14,463 bases of DNA, taken from contig JBEHWX010000132.1 in NCBI GenBank assembly GCA_048498995.1, positions 1 through 14,463 of the forward strand, read 5' to 3'. The notes beneath the pieces were generated by a model. It ran no database searches. It was not told where the DNA came from and saw nothing but the letters and a program-made list of their open reading frames with translations. A program made the translations under genes and the position numbers. The stretch is from JBEHWX01 sp048498995. GTDB taxonomy: Bacteria; Bacteroidota; Ignavibacteria; OLB7. Positions 1 through 6,575 of this stretch are shown here, piece by piece (position 1 is the stretch's first letter; each line of letters starts with the position of its first letter).

Positions 1-99
1 GCGACGACGGGGCGACGACGGGGCGACGACGGGGCGACGACGGGGCGACGACGGGGCGACGACGGGGCGACGACGGGGCGACGACGGGGCGACGACGGG
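1..99. repeat. Perfect 11-bp tandem array, 9 copies, cut by the window edge
   Basis: Nine uninterrupted, identical copies of the 11-mer GCGACGACGGG fill this stretch; the array probably continues to the left of the window. Eleven is not a multiple of three, so this is not a coding repeat. Perfect identity between copies points to recent expansion or ongoing homogenisation. On the + strand every unit junction makes a GGGG run, followed by the 7-nt spacer CGACGAC. That matches the usual G-quadruplex pattern (runs of at least 3 G, loops of 1-7 nt) and gives eight GGGG runs plus a terminal GGG. Whether a quadruplex forms is inference. Confidence 0.97.
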
Positions 100-281
100 A
101 TGGCCACGCTGGGCGCCCGTACGCCTTCAATGTCGCCATCGCCTGGGATGCGCCGATAGGCGCGCCTCGTTGGCGCGCGGGCCGTTGCGACATGGGATCG
201 ATCCACGAGGCCGTCGTTCGCTCAGATGGGGGCTGGGGGAGGGGCGCCCGTATGATGTCATTGCGCGCGCGATACTCTTCC
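100..281. other. Spacer between the two tandem arrays, no gene seen
   Basis: No convincing coding region lies here: the ATG at 100 hits a stop after 19 codons. The stretch contains GGGCGCCCGTA twice (111-121 and 242-252) and the left copy of a 16-bp direct repeat (168-183). I see no terminator or promoter I would defend. Confidence 0.6.
168..183 (+). repeat. Left copy of a 16-bp direct repeat
   Basis: CGTTGGCGCGCGGGCC occurs here and again, identical and in the same orientation, at 715-730. The two copies lie on either side of the 16-bp tandem array. The core GCGCGCGGGCC also appears at 3580-3590, just after the histidine kinase gene. The sequence is very GC-rich, so a chance match is possible, but 16 identical bases twice within 550 bp is unlikely. 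Confidence 0.8.
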
Positions 282-623
282 GGCGGGATTCGACTCCGCT
301 GGGATGTGGCTGCGCTGCGATTCGACTCCGTTGCGATGCGTCTCTGTTGTGATGCAGCTCCGGTGGGATTCGTCTGCGATACGTCGCGGCTGTGCTGCGG
401 CTGCGCCGTGCTGCGGCTGCGCCGTGCTGCGGCTGCGCCGTGCTGCGGCTGCGCTGTGCTGCGGCTCCGCTGCGATTCGACTCCGTTGCGATGCGCCTCC
501 GCTGCGATGCGTCGCCGCTGCGATGCGGCTCGATTGTGATGCGGTTGCGCTATGATGCGGCTGTGTTGTGATGCGTCTCCGTTGCGATGCGGCTCGATGG
601 TGATGCGCCTGCGATGCCTCTCC
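282..623. repeat. Degenerate 16-bp tandem array, about 21 units
   Basis: Reading in steps of 16 from position 282 gives a run of related units with approximate consensus GYTGYGATGCGNCTCC (Y = C or T). Examples are 314-329, 330-345, 485-500, 501-516, 517-532, 565-580 and 581-596. Units at 394-441 are three identical copies of GCTGCGGCTGCGCCGT, and 442-457 is a near copy. The unit at 458-468 has lost 5 bp. There is higher-order duplication: the two-unit block 314-345 matches 469-500 at 30 of 32 positions, and 517-548 resembles 581-612. The pattern decays after about 612. Sixteen is not a multiple of three and the repeat has few stop codons, so several frames stay open by default on both strands; I call no gene here. 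There are no unique spacers, so it is not a CRISPR array. Confidence 0.9.
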
Positions 624-660
624 ATTCGATTGCGGCACCGGCTCACCCACGCTTTGAGCG

Positions 661-689
661 TTTCAACCCACGCCGTTCGGTTGTATACT
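661..689 (+). promoter_or_regulatory. Possible promoter for the DUF3293 gene
   Basis: TATACT at 684-689 matches five of six bases of the sigma-70 -10 consensus and stands out in GC-rich surroundings. The hexamer 17 bp upstream, TTTCAA (661-666), is a poor -35. Transcription from here would leave a leader of roughly 60 nt before the start at 756. This is a visual match only. Confidence 0.35.
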
Positions 690-714
690 GATCTCTTCCT
701 TCATTCGGCCGCGG

Positions 715-730
715 CGTTGGCGCGCGGGCC
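715..730 (+). repeat. Right copy of the 16-bp direct repeat
   Basis: Identical to 168-183 (CGTTGGCGCGCGGGCC). It lies between the 16-bp array and the DUF3293 start, 25 nt upstream of the ATG, so it would fall inside the leader of any transcript starting near 695. Confidence 0.8.
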
Positions 731-755
731 ACATGTCACGATCCCGCATTTCGAC

Positions 756-1202
756 ATGACTACCGTGAATCCCTCCATCGATGCGCTCGCCGAGGCATAT
801 CGCGCGACGACCTATCTGATCGAGGCGGCCGGTGGAACCATTCCGCTCAGGATCGGAGAGCGCGCGGCCGATCTGGACCGGCTCCTCGCATCCTCGGGGG
901 CATCCGGATGGGCGATCGTCACGCCGGAGAACCCCGACTCGCGGATCGTCCCGATCGAGGCGAACGAGCGTGCATGGGCGCGCTTTCGGGCTGATGTGGA
1001 GGAAGGAGGGTGGCACGGCATGCCGACCGTCGCCCGCGGTGATGACGGCCTCTGGCCGCCGGAGCGTGGCCTGCTGTTGCTCGGTATCTCCCGCGACGCC
1101 GCGCTGGAGCTGGGCCGGCGCCATGGTCAGGTCGCGATCGTGGCGGGCGTTCGCGGCGGTGCTCCGGAGCTCCTCTTCTGCGCCCCGCGGACGGGCGACT
1201 GA
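756..1202 (+). CDS. DUF3293 family protein
   Basis: A 148-residue protein of unknown function. Its pattern fits the DUF3293 family of short bacterial proteins. It has an N-terminal AYRATTYLIE segment, then a WAIVTPENPDSR segment (about residues 51-63) followed by a conserved N (ANERAW). Later come WPPERGLLLLGISRDAALELGRRHGQ (in two parts, about 102-127) and a closing strand ending ELLFCAP. No catalytic motif, signal peptide or membrane segment is visible. The reading frame is open back through the repeat array, but that part is low-complexity Cys/Arg/Leu-rich sequence typical of translated repeat. I therefore take the ATG at 756, where family-like sequence begins; it has no clear Shine-Dalgarno site. 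The next gene is more than 400 nt away, so it is probably monocistronic. The family call rests on recalled pattern, not a search. Confidence 0.8.
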   Translation: MTTVNPSIDALAEAYRATTYLIEAAGGTIPLRIGERAADLDRLLASSGASGWAIVTPENPDSRIVPIEANERAWARFRADVEEGGWHGMPTVARGDDGLWPPERGLLLLGISRDAALELGRRHGQVAIVAGVRGGAPELLFCAPRTGD

Positions 1203-1630
1203 CGCCTCGACGCCGGATAGGTCACGTCATGGCCGCGTAGTATCTTGCGGCGTACCAAATCGTTGAATTCCGCTCGGTTCGTCACATTCCGGAGGTTATG
1301 CAATATATCCTCGATTTGACCTCCGAGGCGACAATTGCCCGCGCCAACGTTCGTCGATCATTCACAGCCTTTCCACGACGTCATCCCGGGAATTCCCGCG
1401 AATGCTCGCCATCGAGAGGCCTTCCAGCCTGAATTCTGGAGAGAGCCGTCTGGCGGCAAGCCCCCCGTGGGCTATATTATGCCCCAGGTCCAAAGGTCTA
1501 CCGCCCCGGATCGGAGATCCGGATATCAATCCCTACACGGACAGCATGCCTCTACGAACATATCGTTTGGCTTCTCTCTCGCATTTCCTCAGTTCTCCGA
1601 AGGACCGTTTCACGTCTGGAGAGCACATTG
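1203..1630. other. 428-bp intergenic region with several dyads, upstream of the histidine kinase
   Basis: This gap is less GC-rich than the genes and holds several symmetric elements: a 7-bp inverted repeat CGGAGGT/ACCTCCG (1290-1296 and 1319-1325, 22-nt loop), the 12-bp palindrome CGGGAATTCCCG (1387-1398), and a tight hairpin CCGGATC-GGA-GATCCGG (1506-1522). GTCACA (1281-1286) and TATATC (1304-1309), 17 bp apart, are a weak promoter candidate overlapping the first dyad. TATATT at 1473-1478 is another isolated -10-like sequence. No hairpin is followed by a T-tract. Short open frames here have poor starts and no recognisable protein pattern. The likeliest role is promoter and operator sequence for the kinase gene. 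Confidence 0.5.
1618..1623 (+). promoter_or_regulatory. Ribosome binding site of the histidine kinase
   Basis: GGAGAG ends 7 nt before the ATG at 1631. A TTG at 1628 lies in frame directly before that ATG; the spacing favours the ATG. Confidence 0.75.
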
Positions 1631-3571
1631 ATGCCGAATGAGACCTACCGGGAGGAGCTTGGTGGTCGCCATCCCGAACAGACGCGGGCATCCGGCGCGC
1701 CGCATTCGCTTCTCGAAGAACTGTATGCGACGATCGAAGGACTTCGCCATGGCAACATGCTGCTGCGGAGGCTCTTCGATGCCAACGTGATCGGTGTAGC
1801 GATCGGCCCGTTCGGCGAGGCGATCACCGATGCCAACGACCTGGCGCTGAAGGTGATCGGCTACTCGCGCGAGGATCTTCGCGGCCATTCCCTTCCCTGG
1901 GCCGAGCTGCTGCCGAGCGGATCGCTTCCGGCCGTGCATCAGGCCATCGAGCAGCTTCGCGCCGTCGGGTTCTGCACCCCGTTCGAAGTAGATCTTGTGA
2001 AAAAGGATGGGGAGATCGCGCGCGCCCTGATCGGTGCCGCACAGCTCGAGGGGACCGGACGCGTCGCCTCGTTCATGATCGACCTGACCCGTCAGCGCCA
2101 GGCCGAACAGGCGCTCCGCGAGAACGAGCGCCGGATGAGCGCGATCATCGCCGCCATTCCCGACCTGATCATCAGGATCGATCGCACCGGCGTGGTGCGC
2201 GATTGTCCGGTGGCCGTCACCAACGACATTCTGATCCGTCCCGAGGAGCTCGTGGGACGCTCGCTGGAGACGATCTTTCCGCTTGAGGTGGCTCGCGAGG
2301 CGATGCGCAACGTCGTGGCCGCCCTCGAGACCGGCCGGCTCCAGGTGTTCGAGTATCATCTCGAGCATGGCCGGGAGCAACGCTACTTCGAGGCCCGTAT
2401 CGCCACCTGCGGCGAGGATGAGGTGATGGCGATCGTCCGCGACATTTCCGAGCGGAAGAAGGCGGAGGAGGCGTTCCGTGCCAGCGAGCTTCGATTCCGG
2501 TCGCTCATCGAGCGGAGCTGGGACGCCGTGGCGCTCGTCGACCGTCAGCGGAACGTGATCTACGCCAGCCCGTCGGTGACGCGCATTCTCGGCTATCCCC
2601 AGGAGGAGATCCGGCGGATCGATCCGTTCACCACGGTGCATCCGGACGATCGCGAGCGGATGCTCATGCGGTTCAACGAGATCGCGCTCACTCCCGGCGC
2701 CAGCATGTCCGGCCAGTACCGGCAGCGTCGGCGCAGCGGCGAGTGGGTCTGGATCGAATGCACCGCCACCAACCTGCTCCACGAGCCGGCCATCGGCGCG
2801 GTGGTCATCAACTTCCGGGACATCACCGAGCAGAAGAACGCGGAGATCGAGGCGCGGCGCGGTCGCGAGGCGGCCGAATCCGCCAACTTCGCCAAGGACA
2901 TGTTCCTGGCGGTGCTCAGCCACGAGCTGCGCACCCCCCTTACCCCGGTGCTCGCCGCCGTGCAGCTGATGGAGTCGGAGCCGGAGCTCTCCGACGATCT
3001 CCGCTCCTGCCTGGATATCATCCACCGGAACGTGGACGTGGAGGTGCGGCTGATCGACGATCTGCTTGACCTGACCCGGATCGCGCGCGGCAAGGTGGAT
3101 CTGGCCATGGGGCGGATCGACACGCACGAGACGCTGCGGCGGACGATGGAGGTTGTGGCCGCCGACGTCGCGGCCAAGGATATCGCGCTGGTGCTCGATC
3201 TGGCCGCCCCTCATCCGGAGGTGATGGCCGATCCGGCGCGCCTGCAGCAGGTGTTCTGGAATCTCCTGAAGAACGCCATCAAGTTCTCCCAGGCCGGTGG
3301 CACCGTTACCGTCTCGACCCGGAACGACACTCATGGCTGGGTGGTGGTCGAGGTGACCGATACCGGCATCGGCATCGACGCCGAGCACCTGCGCCGGATT
3401 TTCAATCCGTTCGATCAGGGGGAGCAGTCGATCACCCGGCGCTTCGGCGGGCTCGGTCTCGGGCTGGCCATCAGCCGGAATCTCGTCGATCTCCACGGCG
3501 GCGTCATCGCCGCGCGGAGCGAGGGGGAGGGACGCGGGGCCACCTTCACGGTAACCCTGCCGACCGCCTGA
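1631..3571 (+). CDS. Soluble hybrid-free sensor histidine kinase with three PAS domains
   Basis: This 646-residue protein senses a signal through PAS domains and autophosphorylates on histidine. Three PAS domains follow in order, at about 35-150, 155-275 and 276-400. The second and third end in the typical DISERKKAEE (261-270) and DITEQKNAE (387-395) linkers. The HisKA dimerisation segment has SHELRTPL with the phosphoacceptor His421. The ATPase domain shows the N box NLLKNAIKFS (534-543), G1 DTGIGI (567-572), F box FNPFDQG (581-587) and G2 GGLGLGLAI (596-604). All key residues are present, so it should be active. No membrane segment or signal peptide is visible, so it is cytoplasmic. There is no receiver domain and no response regulator gene in the window, making it an orphan kinase here. 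It is bounded by a 428-bp gap before and a 184-bp gap after, so it is probably transcribed alone. The signal cannot be inferred; no haem or flavin motif is evident. Confidence 0.95.
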   Translation: MPNETYREELGGRHPEQTRASGAPHSLLEELYATIEGLRHGNMLLRRLFDANVIGVAIGPFGEAITDANDLALKVIGYSREDLRGHSLPWAELLPSGSLPAVHQAIEQLRAVGFCTPFEVDLVKKDGEIARALIGAAQLEGTGRVASFMIDLTRQRQAEQALRENERRMSAIIAAIPDLIIRIDRTGVVRDCPVAVTNDILIRPEELVGRSLETIFPLEVAREAMRNVVAALETGRLQVFEYHLEHGREQRYFEARIATCGEDEVMAIVRDISERKKAEEAFRASELRFRSLIERSWDAVALVDRQRNVIYASPSVTRILGYPQEEIRRIDPFTTVHPDDRERMLMRFNEIALTPGASMSGQYRQRRRSGEWVWIECTATNLLHEPAIGAVVINFRDITEQKNAEIEARRGREAAESANFAKDMFLAVLSHELRTPLTPVLAAVQLMESEPELSDDLRSCLDIIHRNVDVEVRLIDDLLDLTRIARGKVDLAMGRIDTHETLRRTMEVVAADVAAKDIALVLDLAAPHPEVMADPARLQQVFWNLLKNAIKFSQAGGTVTVSTRNDTHGWVVVEVTDTGIGIDAEHLRRIFNPFDQGEQSITRRFGGLGLGLAISRNLVDLHGGVIAARSEGEGRGATFTVTLPTA

Positions 3572-3755
3572 GCGATGTCGCGCGCGGGCCGGAGATGCAT
3601 CGCGACGCGATGCGATCGGACGTGGTGCCTCCGGTTCCGGCGATAATGTCCATATTGCGCGCCCGGGCTCCGGAAGCCTTCCGGCGCGCACGTCCAACGC
3701 ACGGGTCGCGGTCCTCATCGGGTCGCGACCTCGTCATATCCGTTATCGACGAACG
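3572..3755. promoter_or_regulatory. Cluster of three dyads between the kinase and HipA-like genes
   Basis: Three symmetric elements share this 184-bp gap. The first is a near-perfect palindrome GCATCGCG-A-CGCGATGC (3597-3613). The second is CCGGAAG-C-CTTCCGG (3670-3684), extended by TGCGCG (3656-3661) pairing with CGCGCA (3685-3690) across an 8-nt bulge. The third is GGTCGCG (3704-3710) facing CGCGACC (3724-3730); the second arm lies in the 10-bp palindrome GGTCGCGACC (3721-3730). GGGTCGCG is also directly repeated at 3703 and 3720. None is followed by a T-tract. They could be operators of the HipA-like operon, transcript-end hairpins of the kinase gene, or both. No convincing -35/-10 pair or ribosome binding site precedes the ATG at 3756. 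Confidence 0.55.
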
Positions 3756-4589
3756 ATGCTTCCTCTCTACACGGCAACCCGATATCTCGTTCCTCTTCGC
3801 GAGGGAGGCTCGCTCCCGGCGGTGCTCGATACCGACGGCGACGGTCTCTACGTGGCCAAGTTCCGCGGCGCCGGCCAGGGGGCCAAGGCGCTTCTGGCCG
3901 AGCTCATCGTCGGCGGCATCGCGGCCGAGGCGGGGCTTCCGCTGCCGGAGCTCGCGCTCCTCGACCTGGTCGAGGGATTCGGGCGGAGCGAGCCGGATCC
4001 GGAGATTCAGGATATCCTGAAGCAGAGCCTCGGGATGAATGTCGGCATGCGCTATCTCGAGGGAGCCTACAACTTCGATCCGCTCGCCGTCGGCGACATC
4101 GATCCCGAGCTGGCCGCCTCGGTCGTCTGGCTCGACGCCTTCGCCACGAACATCGACCGAACCGCGCGCAACCCGAATCTTCTCTTCTGGGAGAACCGTC
4201 TCTGGCTCATCGATCACGGCGCCGCGCTCTACTTCCATCACAACTGGGGAAGCGTCGGCGAGCTGACGGCGCAGGCACGCTTCCCGGCCATCCGCGACCA
4301 TGTGCTGCTGCCGGTGGCCGGCGATCTTCGCGAGGCGGACCGCCGCATGACCGCGCTCGTCACCCCGGAGGCGATCGAACGGATCGTCGCGGCGCTCCCG
4401 GATGAGCTGCTGATGGACGCCCCGGCCGGCATCGAGCCCTCGTTCCCGACGCCGGAGCTGAACCGCGCCGCCTATCGCGACGTGCTCGTGGCGCGGGTAT
4501 CCGGCGATCGTCCGTTCGTCGACGAGGCCATCTCCGCGCAGTCGAACCTCCGCAGCGCCCCGGACGCGCGGAAGGAGTATCGTCGATGA
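3756..4589 (+). CDS. HipA-like kinase family protein
   Basis: A 277-residue protein resembling the kinase core of HipA, the serine/threonine kinase toxin known to phosphorylate glutamyl-tRNA synthetase in E. coli. Visible features are YVAKF with candidate ATP-binding Lys35; a family-like helix KALLAELIVGGIAAEAGLPL (44-63); the catalytic loop WLDAFATNIDRTARNPNLL (125-143) with Asp127, Asn132, Asp134 and Asn139/141; and the metal-binding DHG at 153-155. It is much shorter than HipA (about 440 residues) and lacks HipA's N-terminal subdomain, as in the short HipA-like proteins encoded beside DUF3037. The start follows no Shine-Dalgarno site, and the next in-frame Met is only at residue 94, so this start is the only reasonable one. 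It overlaps the DUF3037 gene by 4 nt (ATGA). No HipB-type DNA-binding gene is adjacent. The target is unknown. It could be a phosphotransferase unrelated to toxicity. Confidence 0.8.
   Translation: MLPLYTATRYLVPLREGGSLPAVLDTDGDGLYVAKFRGAGQGAKALLAELIVGGIAAEAGLPLPELALLDLVEGFGRSEPDPEIQDILKQSLGMNVGMRYLEGAYNFDPLAVGDIDPELAASVVWLDAFATNIDRTARNPNLLFWENRLWLIDHGAALYFHHNWGSVGELTAQARFPAIRDHVLLPVAGDLREADRRMTALVTPEAIERIVAALPDELLMDAPAGIEPSFPTPELNRAAYRDVLVARVSGDRPFVDEAISAQSNLRSAPDARKEYRR
4572..4577 (+). promoter_or_regulatory. Strong ribosome binding site of the DUF3037 gene
   Basis: AAGGAG, inside the 3' end of the HipA-like gene, ends 8 nt before the ATG at 4586. The HipA-like gene itself has no such site, so DUF3037 may be translated more strongly than its upstream partner. 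Confidence 0.85.
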
Positions 4590-5014
4590 GCGCGTCCGAC
4601 AGCTTCGGCTCCTGGGTCGACTACGATTACGCGACCGTCCGTCTGGTGCCGCGCGTGCACGTCGGCGCATTCCTGAACATCGGCGTGATTCTCCACGTCC
4701 GGACCCTCGGCTTTCTCGACGTCAGGTTTCGGGTGGATCGGGAGCGGATCGCGACCGCGTTCCCCGGGCTCGACCTCGATCTGCTCGAGCGCTTCGTGGA
4801 GGGATATCGACGGGCCTGCGTGGGAGGGGAGGGGGGCGGTGCGATCGGCCTGCTTCCTCCGTCGGAGCGCTTTCACTGGCTCACGGCCCCCCGCTCCGCG
4901 GTGCTGCAGACCTCGCCGGTGCATCCCGGTCGCTGTCACGATCCGTTCGTCGCGCTCGATCGTCTCTTCCAGGAGCAGTGCGCCGATCAGCACGCGGCCT
5001 CCCCCATCGGGTAA
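4586..5014 (+). CDS. DUF3037 family protein, partner of the HipA-like kinase
   Basis: A 142-residue protein matching the DUF3037 family. Characteristic parts are the early YDYATVRLVPRVHVGAFLNI segment (about 12-31), where the family usually has Y-x-x-VR-x-VP with NIGVIL following, a central FRVDRERI stretch, and a C-terminal DPFVALDRLFQEQ. The family's function is unknown, but its genes are often found next to short HipA-like kinase genes, as here. The 4-nt overlap and strong ribosome binding site indicate translational coupling, and direct interaction is a reasonable inference. It has no membrane segment, signal peptide or recognisable DNA-binding helix, so I would not call it a HipB equivalent without evidence. 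The next gene starts 48 nt downstream. Confidence 0.85.
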   Translation: MSASDSFGSWVDYDYATVRLVPRVHVGAFLNIGVILHVRTLGFLDVRFRVDRERIATAFPGLDLDLLERFVEGYRRACVGGEGGGAIGLLPPSERFHWLTAPRSAVLQTSPVHPGRCHDPFVALDRLFQEQCADQHAASPIG

Positions 5015-5062
5015 TTCCCGAAGGGCAACGACGCGGCTCCGTATCGATCCTCGAGAATTTCC

Positions 5063-6478
5063 ATGGCTCGCTCCCTCGCTCGAACCACACTGTTCCTCAC
5101 GCTCGCGCTCGTGGCCGCCTCCTGCGGTCGCCGGTCGCTCGACGAGATCGTCCGTCCCGATCTCGGACCATCCACGCCCGTCCCTCCGCTTCCGGTCTCG
5201 ACCATTTCGCTCCCGGTCACCGTCGATCTGCGATCGCTCGCGGCGCAGGTGGAGACCGCCGTGCCGCGCGAGCAGCGCGCCTCGGGGGACTGGACCGTGG
5301 TGGCGCGCAACCCTGTCGGCGACTTCGGCATCCGGTACGAGGCGTGGCGCGAGCCGCTGACGATGGCGATGAGCGGCGATCAGCTGAACGTGGAGGCGCA
5401 TCTGTTCTACTGGCTGGAGGCGGCGCAGCGCGTGCCGAAGCCGCTGATAGGGGGGAGCTTCTGGCAGACGCTCGCCTCCTGCGGCAGGGGGGAGCCGCCG
5501 CGCGCGGCCGTGCTCGCCCTGCAGACCACGCTGGCCTGGTCACCCGACTGGCGACTGCTGCCGGCGACCGTGGCGCTGCCGGCCAGCTACCCGAACAAAT
5601 GCCGTATCACCTTCCTGAAGATCGACGTGACCGACAAGGTCGATGAGGTGTTCGCCAAGGGGATGCTGACCGCGTCGCAGATGGCCGATCAGGCGATCGC
5701 GACGCAGGGGAATCTCCGTCCGCTGGCCGAGCGGGTCTGGCGGCAGCTTCAGGAGCCGGTGATGCTCGACAGCGGCGTCTGGCTTGCGATGAGCCCGGCC
5801 ACCGCCGCGGCCGCGCCGATCGCCGGACAGGGCATGCTCGCCACGACCTCGATCATGATGACGGCGACCCCGTCGGTCTCCTTCGGGGCGCGACCGGCCG
5901 CGCCGCAGCGCGCGCTGCCGAAGCTCGAACAGGCGCGCCCGACCACCGGGTTTCAGGTCGCGGTCGACGGCGAGATCTCCTTCGATGAGGCCACGCGCCA
6001 GCTTGCCCGCGCCTTCCGCGGCAAGCGGCAGAAGGTCGGCGGCCGGGAGGTGACGGTGGAGGATATCCGCGTCTTCGGCTCCGGCGACATGGCGGTGCTG
6101 GAGCTTCACCTGAGCGGCGATCTCGACGGCACTCTCTATCTGGCCGGCCGGCCGGTCTATGACGACGCATCCGGCGCGCTCATCCTCTCCGATCTCGATT
6201 ACAGCCTGGAGACCGGGCAGATGCTGGCCCGCGCGGCCGACTGGCTCTATCACGGCAGCTTCCGGGAGACGATCGCGCAGCAGGCGCGGATGACCCTGAC
6301 CCGAAAGCTCGGCGAGGTGCGTCAGCGGATAGAGCGCTCGCTCAACCGCGTGCTCGCCCCCGGCGCCACGCTCGTCGGGAAGGTCGGCTCGGTGCGGCCG
6401 GTCGGAGTCTACGTTACCCCGAAGTCCTTCCGGGCGCGCGTGGCGATCGACGGCACGCTTCGGCTCGACATGAAGTGA
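5063..6478 (+). CDS. DUF4403 family lipoprotein
   Basis: A 471-residue exported protein of the DUF4403 family, function unknown. The N-terminus has Arg residues, a hydrophobic stretch (about 8-19) and Cys21 in LVAASC. That is a plausible lipobox, although Ala at -3 is less usual than Leu/Val. The mature part appears to hold two related halves. Each has a strand-rich opening with a conserved-looking short motif: STISLPVTVDLRSLAAQVET (46-65) and, later, GFQVAVDGEISFDEATRQLA (296-315). Cys140 and Cys180 could form a disulfide. A variable Ala/Pro/Thr-rich linker (about 243-292) joins the halves. Upstream of the ATG only a weak GAG is seen; the start is supported by the signal peptide. It lies 48 nt after DUF3037 and 97 nt before the PaaK-like gene, so it could be transcribed with either. 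Confidence 0.85.
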   Translation: MARSLARTTLFLTLALVAASCGRRSLDEIVRPDLGPSTPVPPLPVSTISLPVTVDLRSLAAQVETAVPREQRASGDWTVVARNPVGDFGIRYEAWREPLTMAMSGDQLNVEAHLFYWLEAAQRVPKPLIGGSFWQTLASCGRGEPPRAAVLALQTTLAWSPDWRLLPATVALPASYPNKCRITFLKIDVTDKVDEVFAKGMLTASQMADQAIATQGNLRPLAERVWRQLQEPVMLDSGVWLAMSPATAAAAPIAGQGMLATTSIMMTATPSVSFGARPAAPQRALPKLEQARPTTGFQVAVDGEISFDEATRQLARAFRGKRQKVGGREVTVEDIRVFGSGDMAVLELHLSGDLDGTLYLAGRPVYDDASGALILSDLDYSLETGQMLARAADWLYHGSFRETIAQQARMTLTRKLGEVRQRIERSLNRVLAPGATLVGKVGSVRPVGVYVTPKSFRARVAIDGTLRLDMK

Positions 6479-6575
6479 GCCGCGCCGGCCGGTGCGGTTC
6501 TTGCGCCCGTTACCACGCTTGGGAACGCGATGCCGGATCGCGACCCCGGAGCCGGATCAATCAATCTCTCGCACG

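Noticed and set aside
282..623. CRISPR array
   Set aside because: Units are contiguous with no unique spacers, repeats are too short and degenerate, and there are no cas genes.
192..650. Open frames on both strands across the 16-bp array, including a - strand frame with a 16-residue repeat rich in His, Ser, Arg and Gln
   Set aside because: A 16-nt repeat read in any frame gives a 16-residue repeat, and the unit has few stop codons. Adjacent units are as similar as units three apart, so there is no sign of selection on a 48-nt coding period. No good ribosome binding site was seen.
1298..1432. A 44-codon frame starting ATG right after GGAGG
   Set aside because: The spacing from GGAGG to ATG is only 2 nt, too short for a normal start, and after the first dozen residues the product looks like random Arg/Ser/Pro-rich translation.
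1335..1641. Two overlapping frames of about 80-98 codons before the kinase gene
   Set aside because: Starts are poor (TTG in one case), no ribosome binding site, no recognisable pattern, and the frames run into the kinase's own ribosome binding site.
6492..6575. GTG start at 6492 giving the PaaK-like protein 28 extra residues
   Set aside because: No ribosome binding site and an Arg/Pro-rich tail with no family resemblance; ATG 6576 or 6588 is more plausible.
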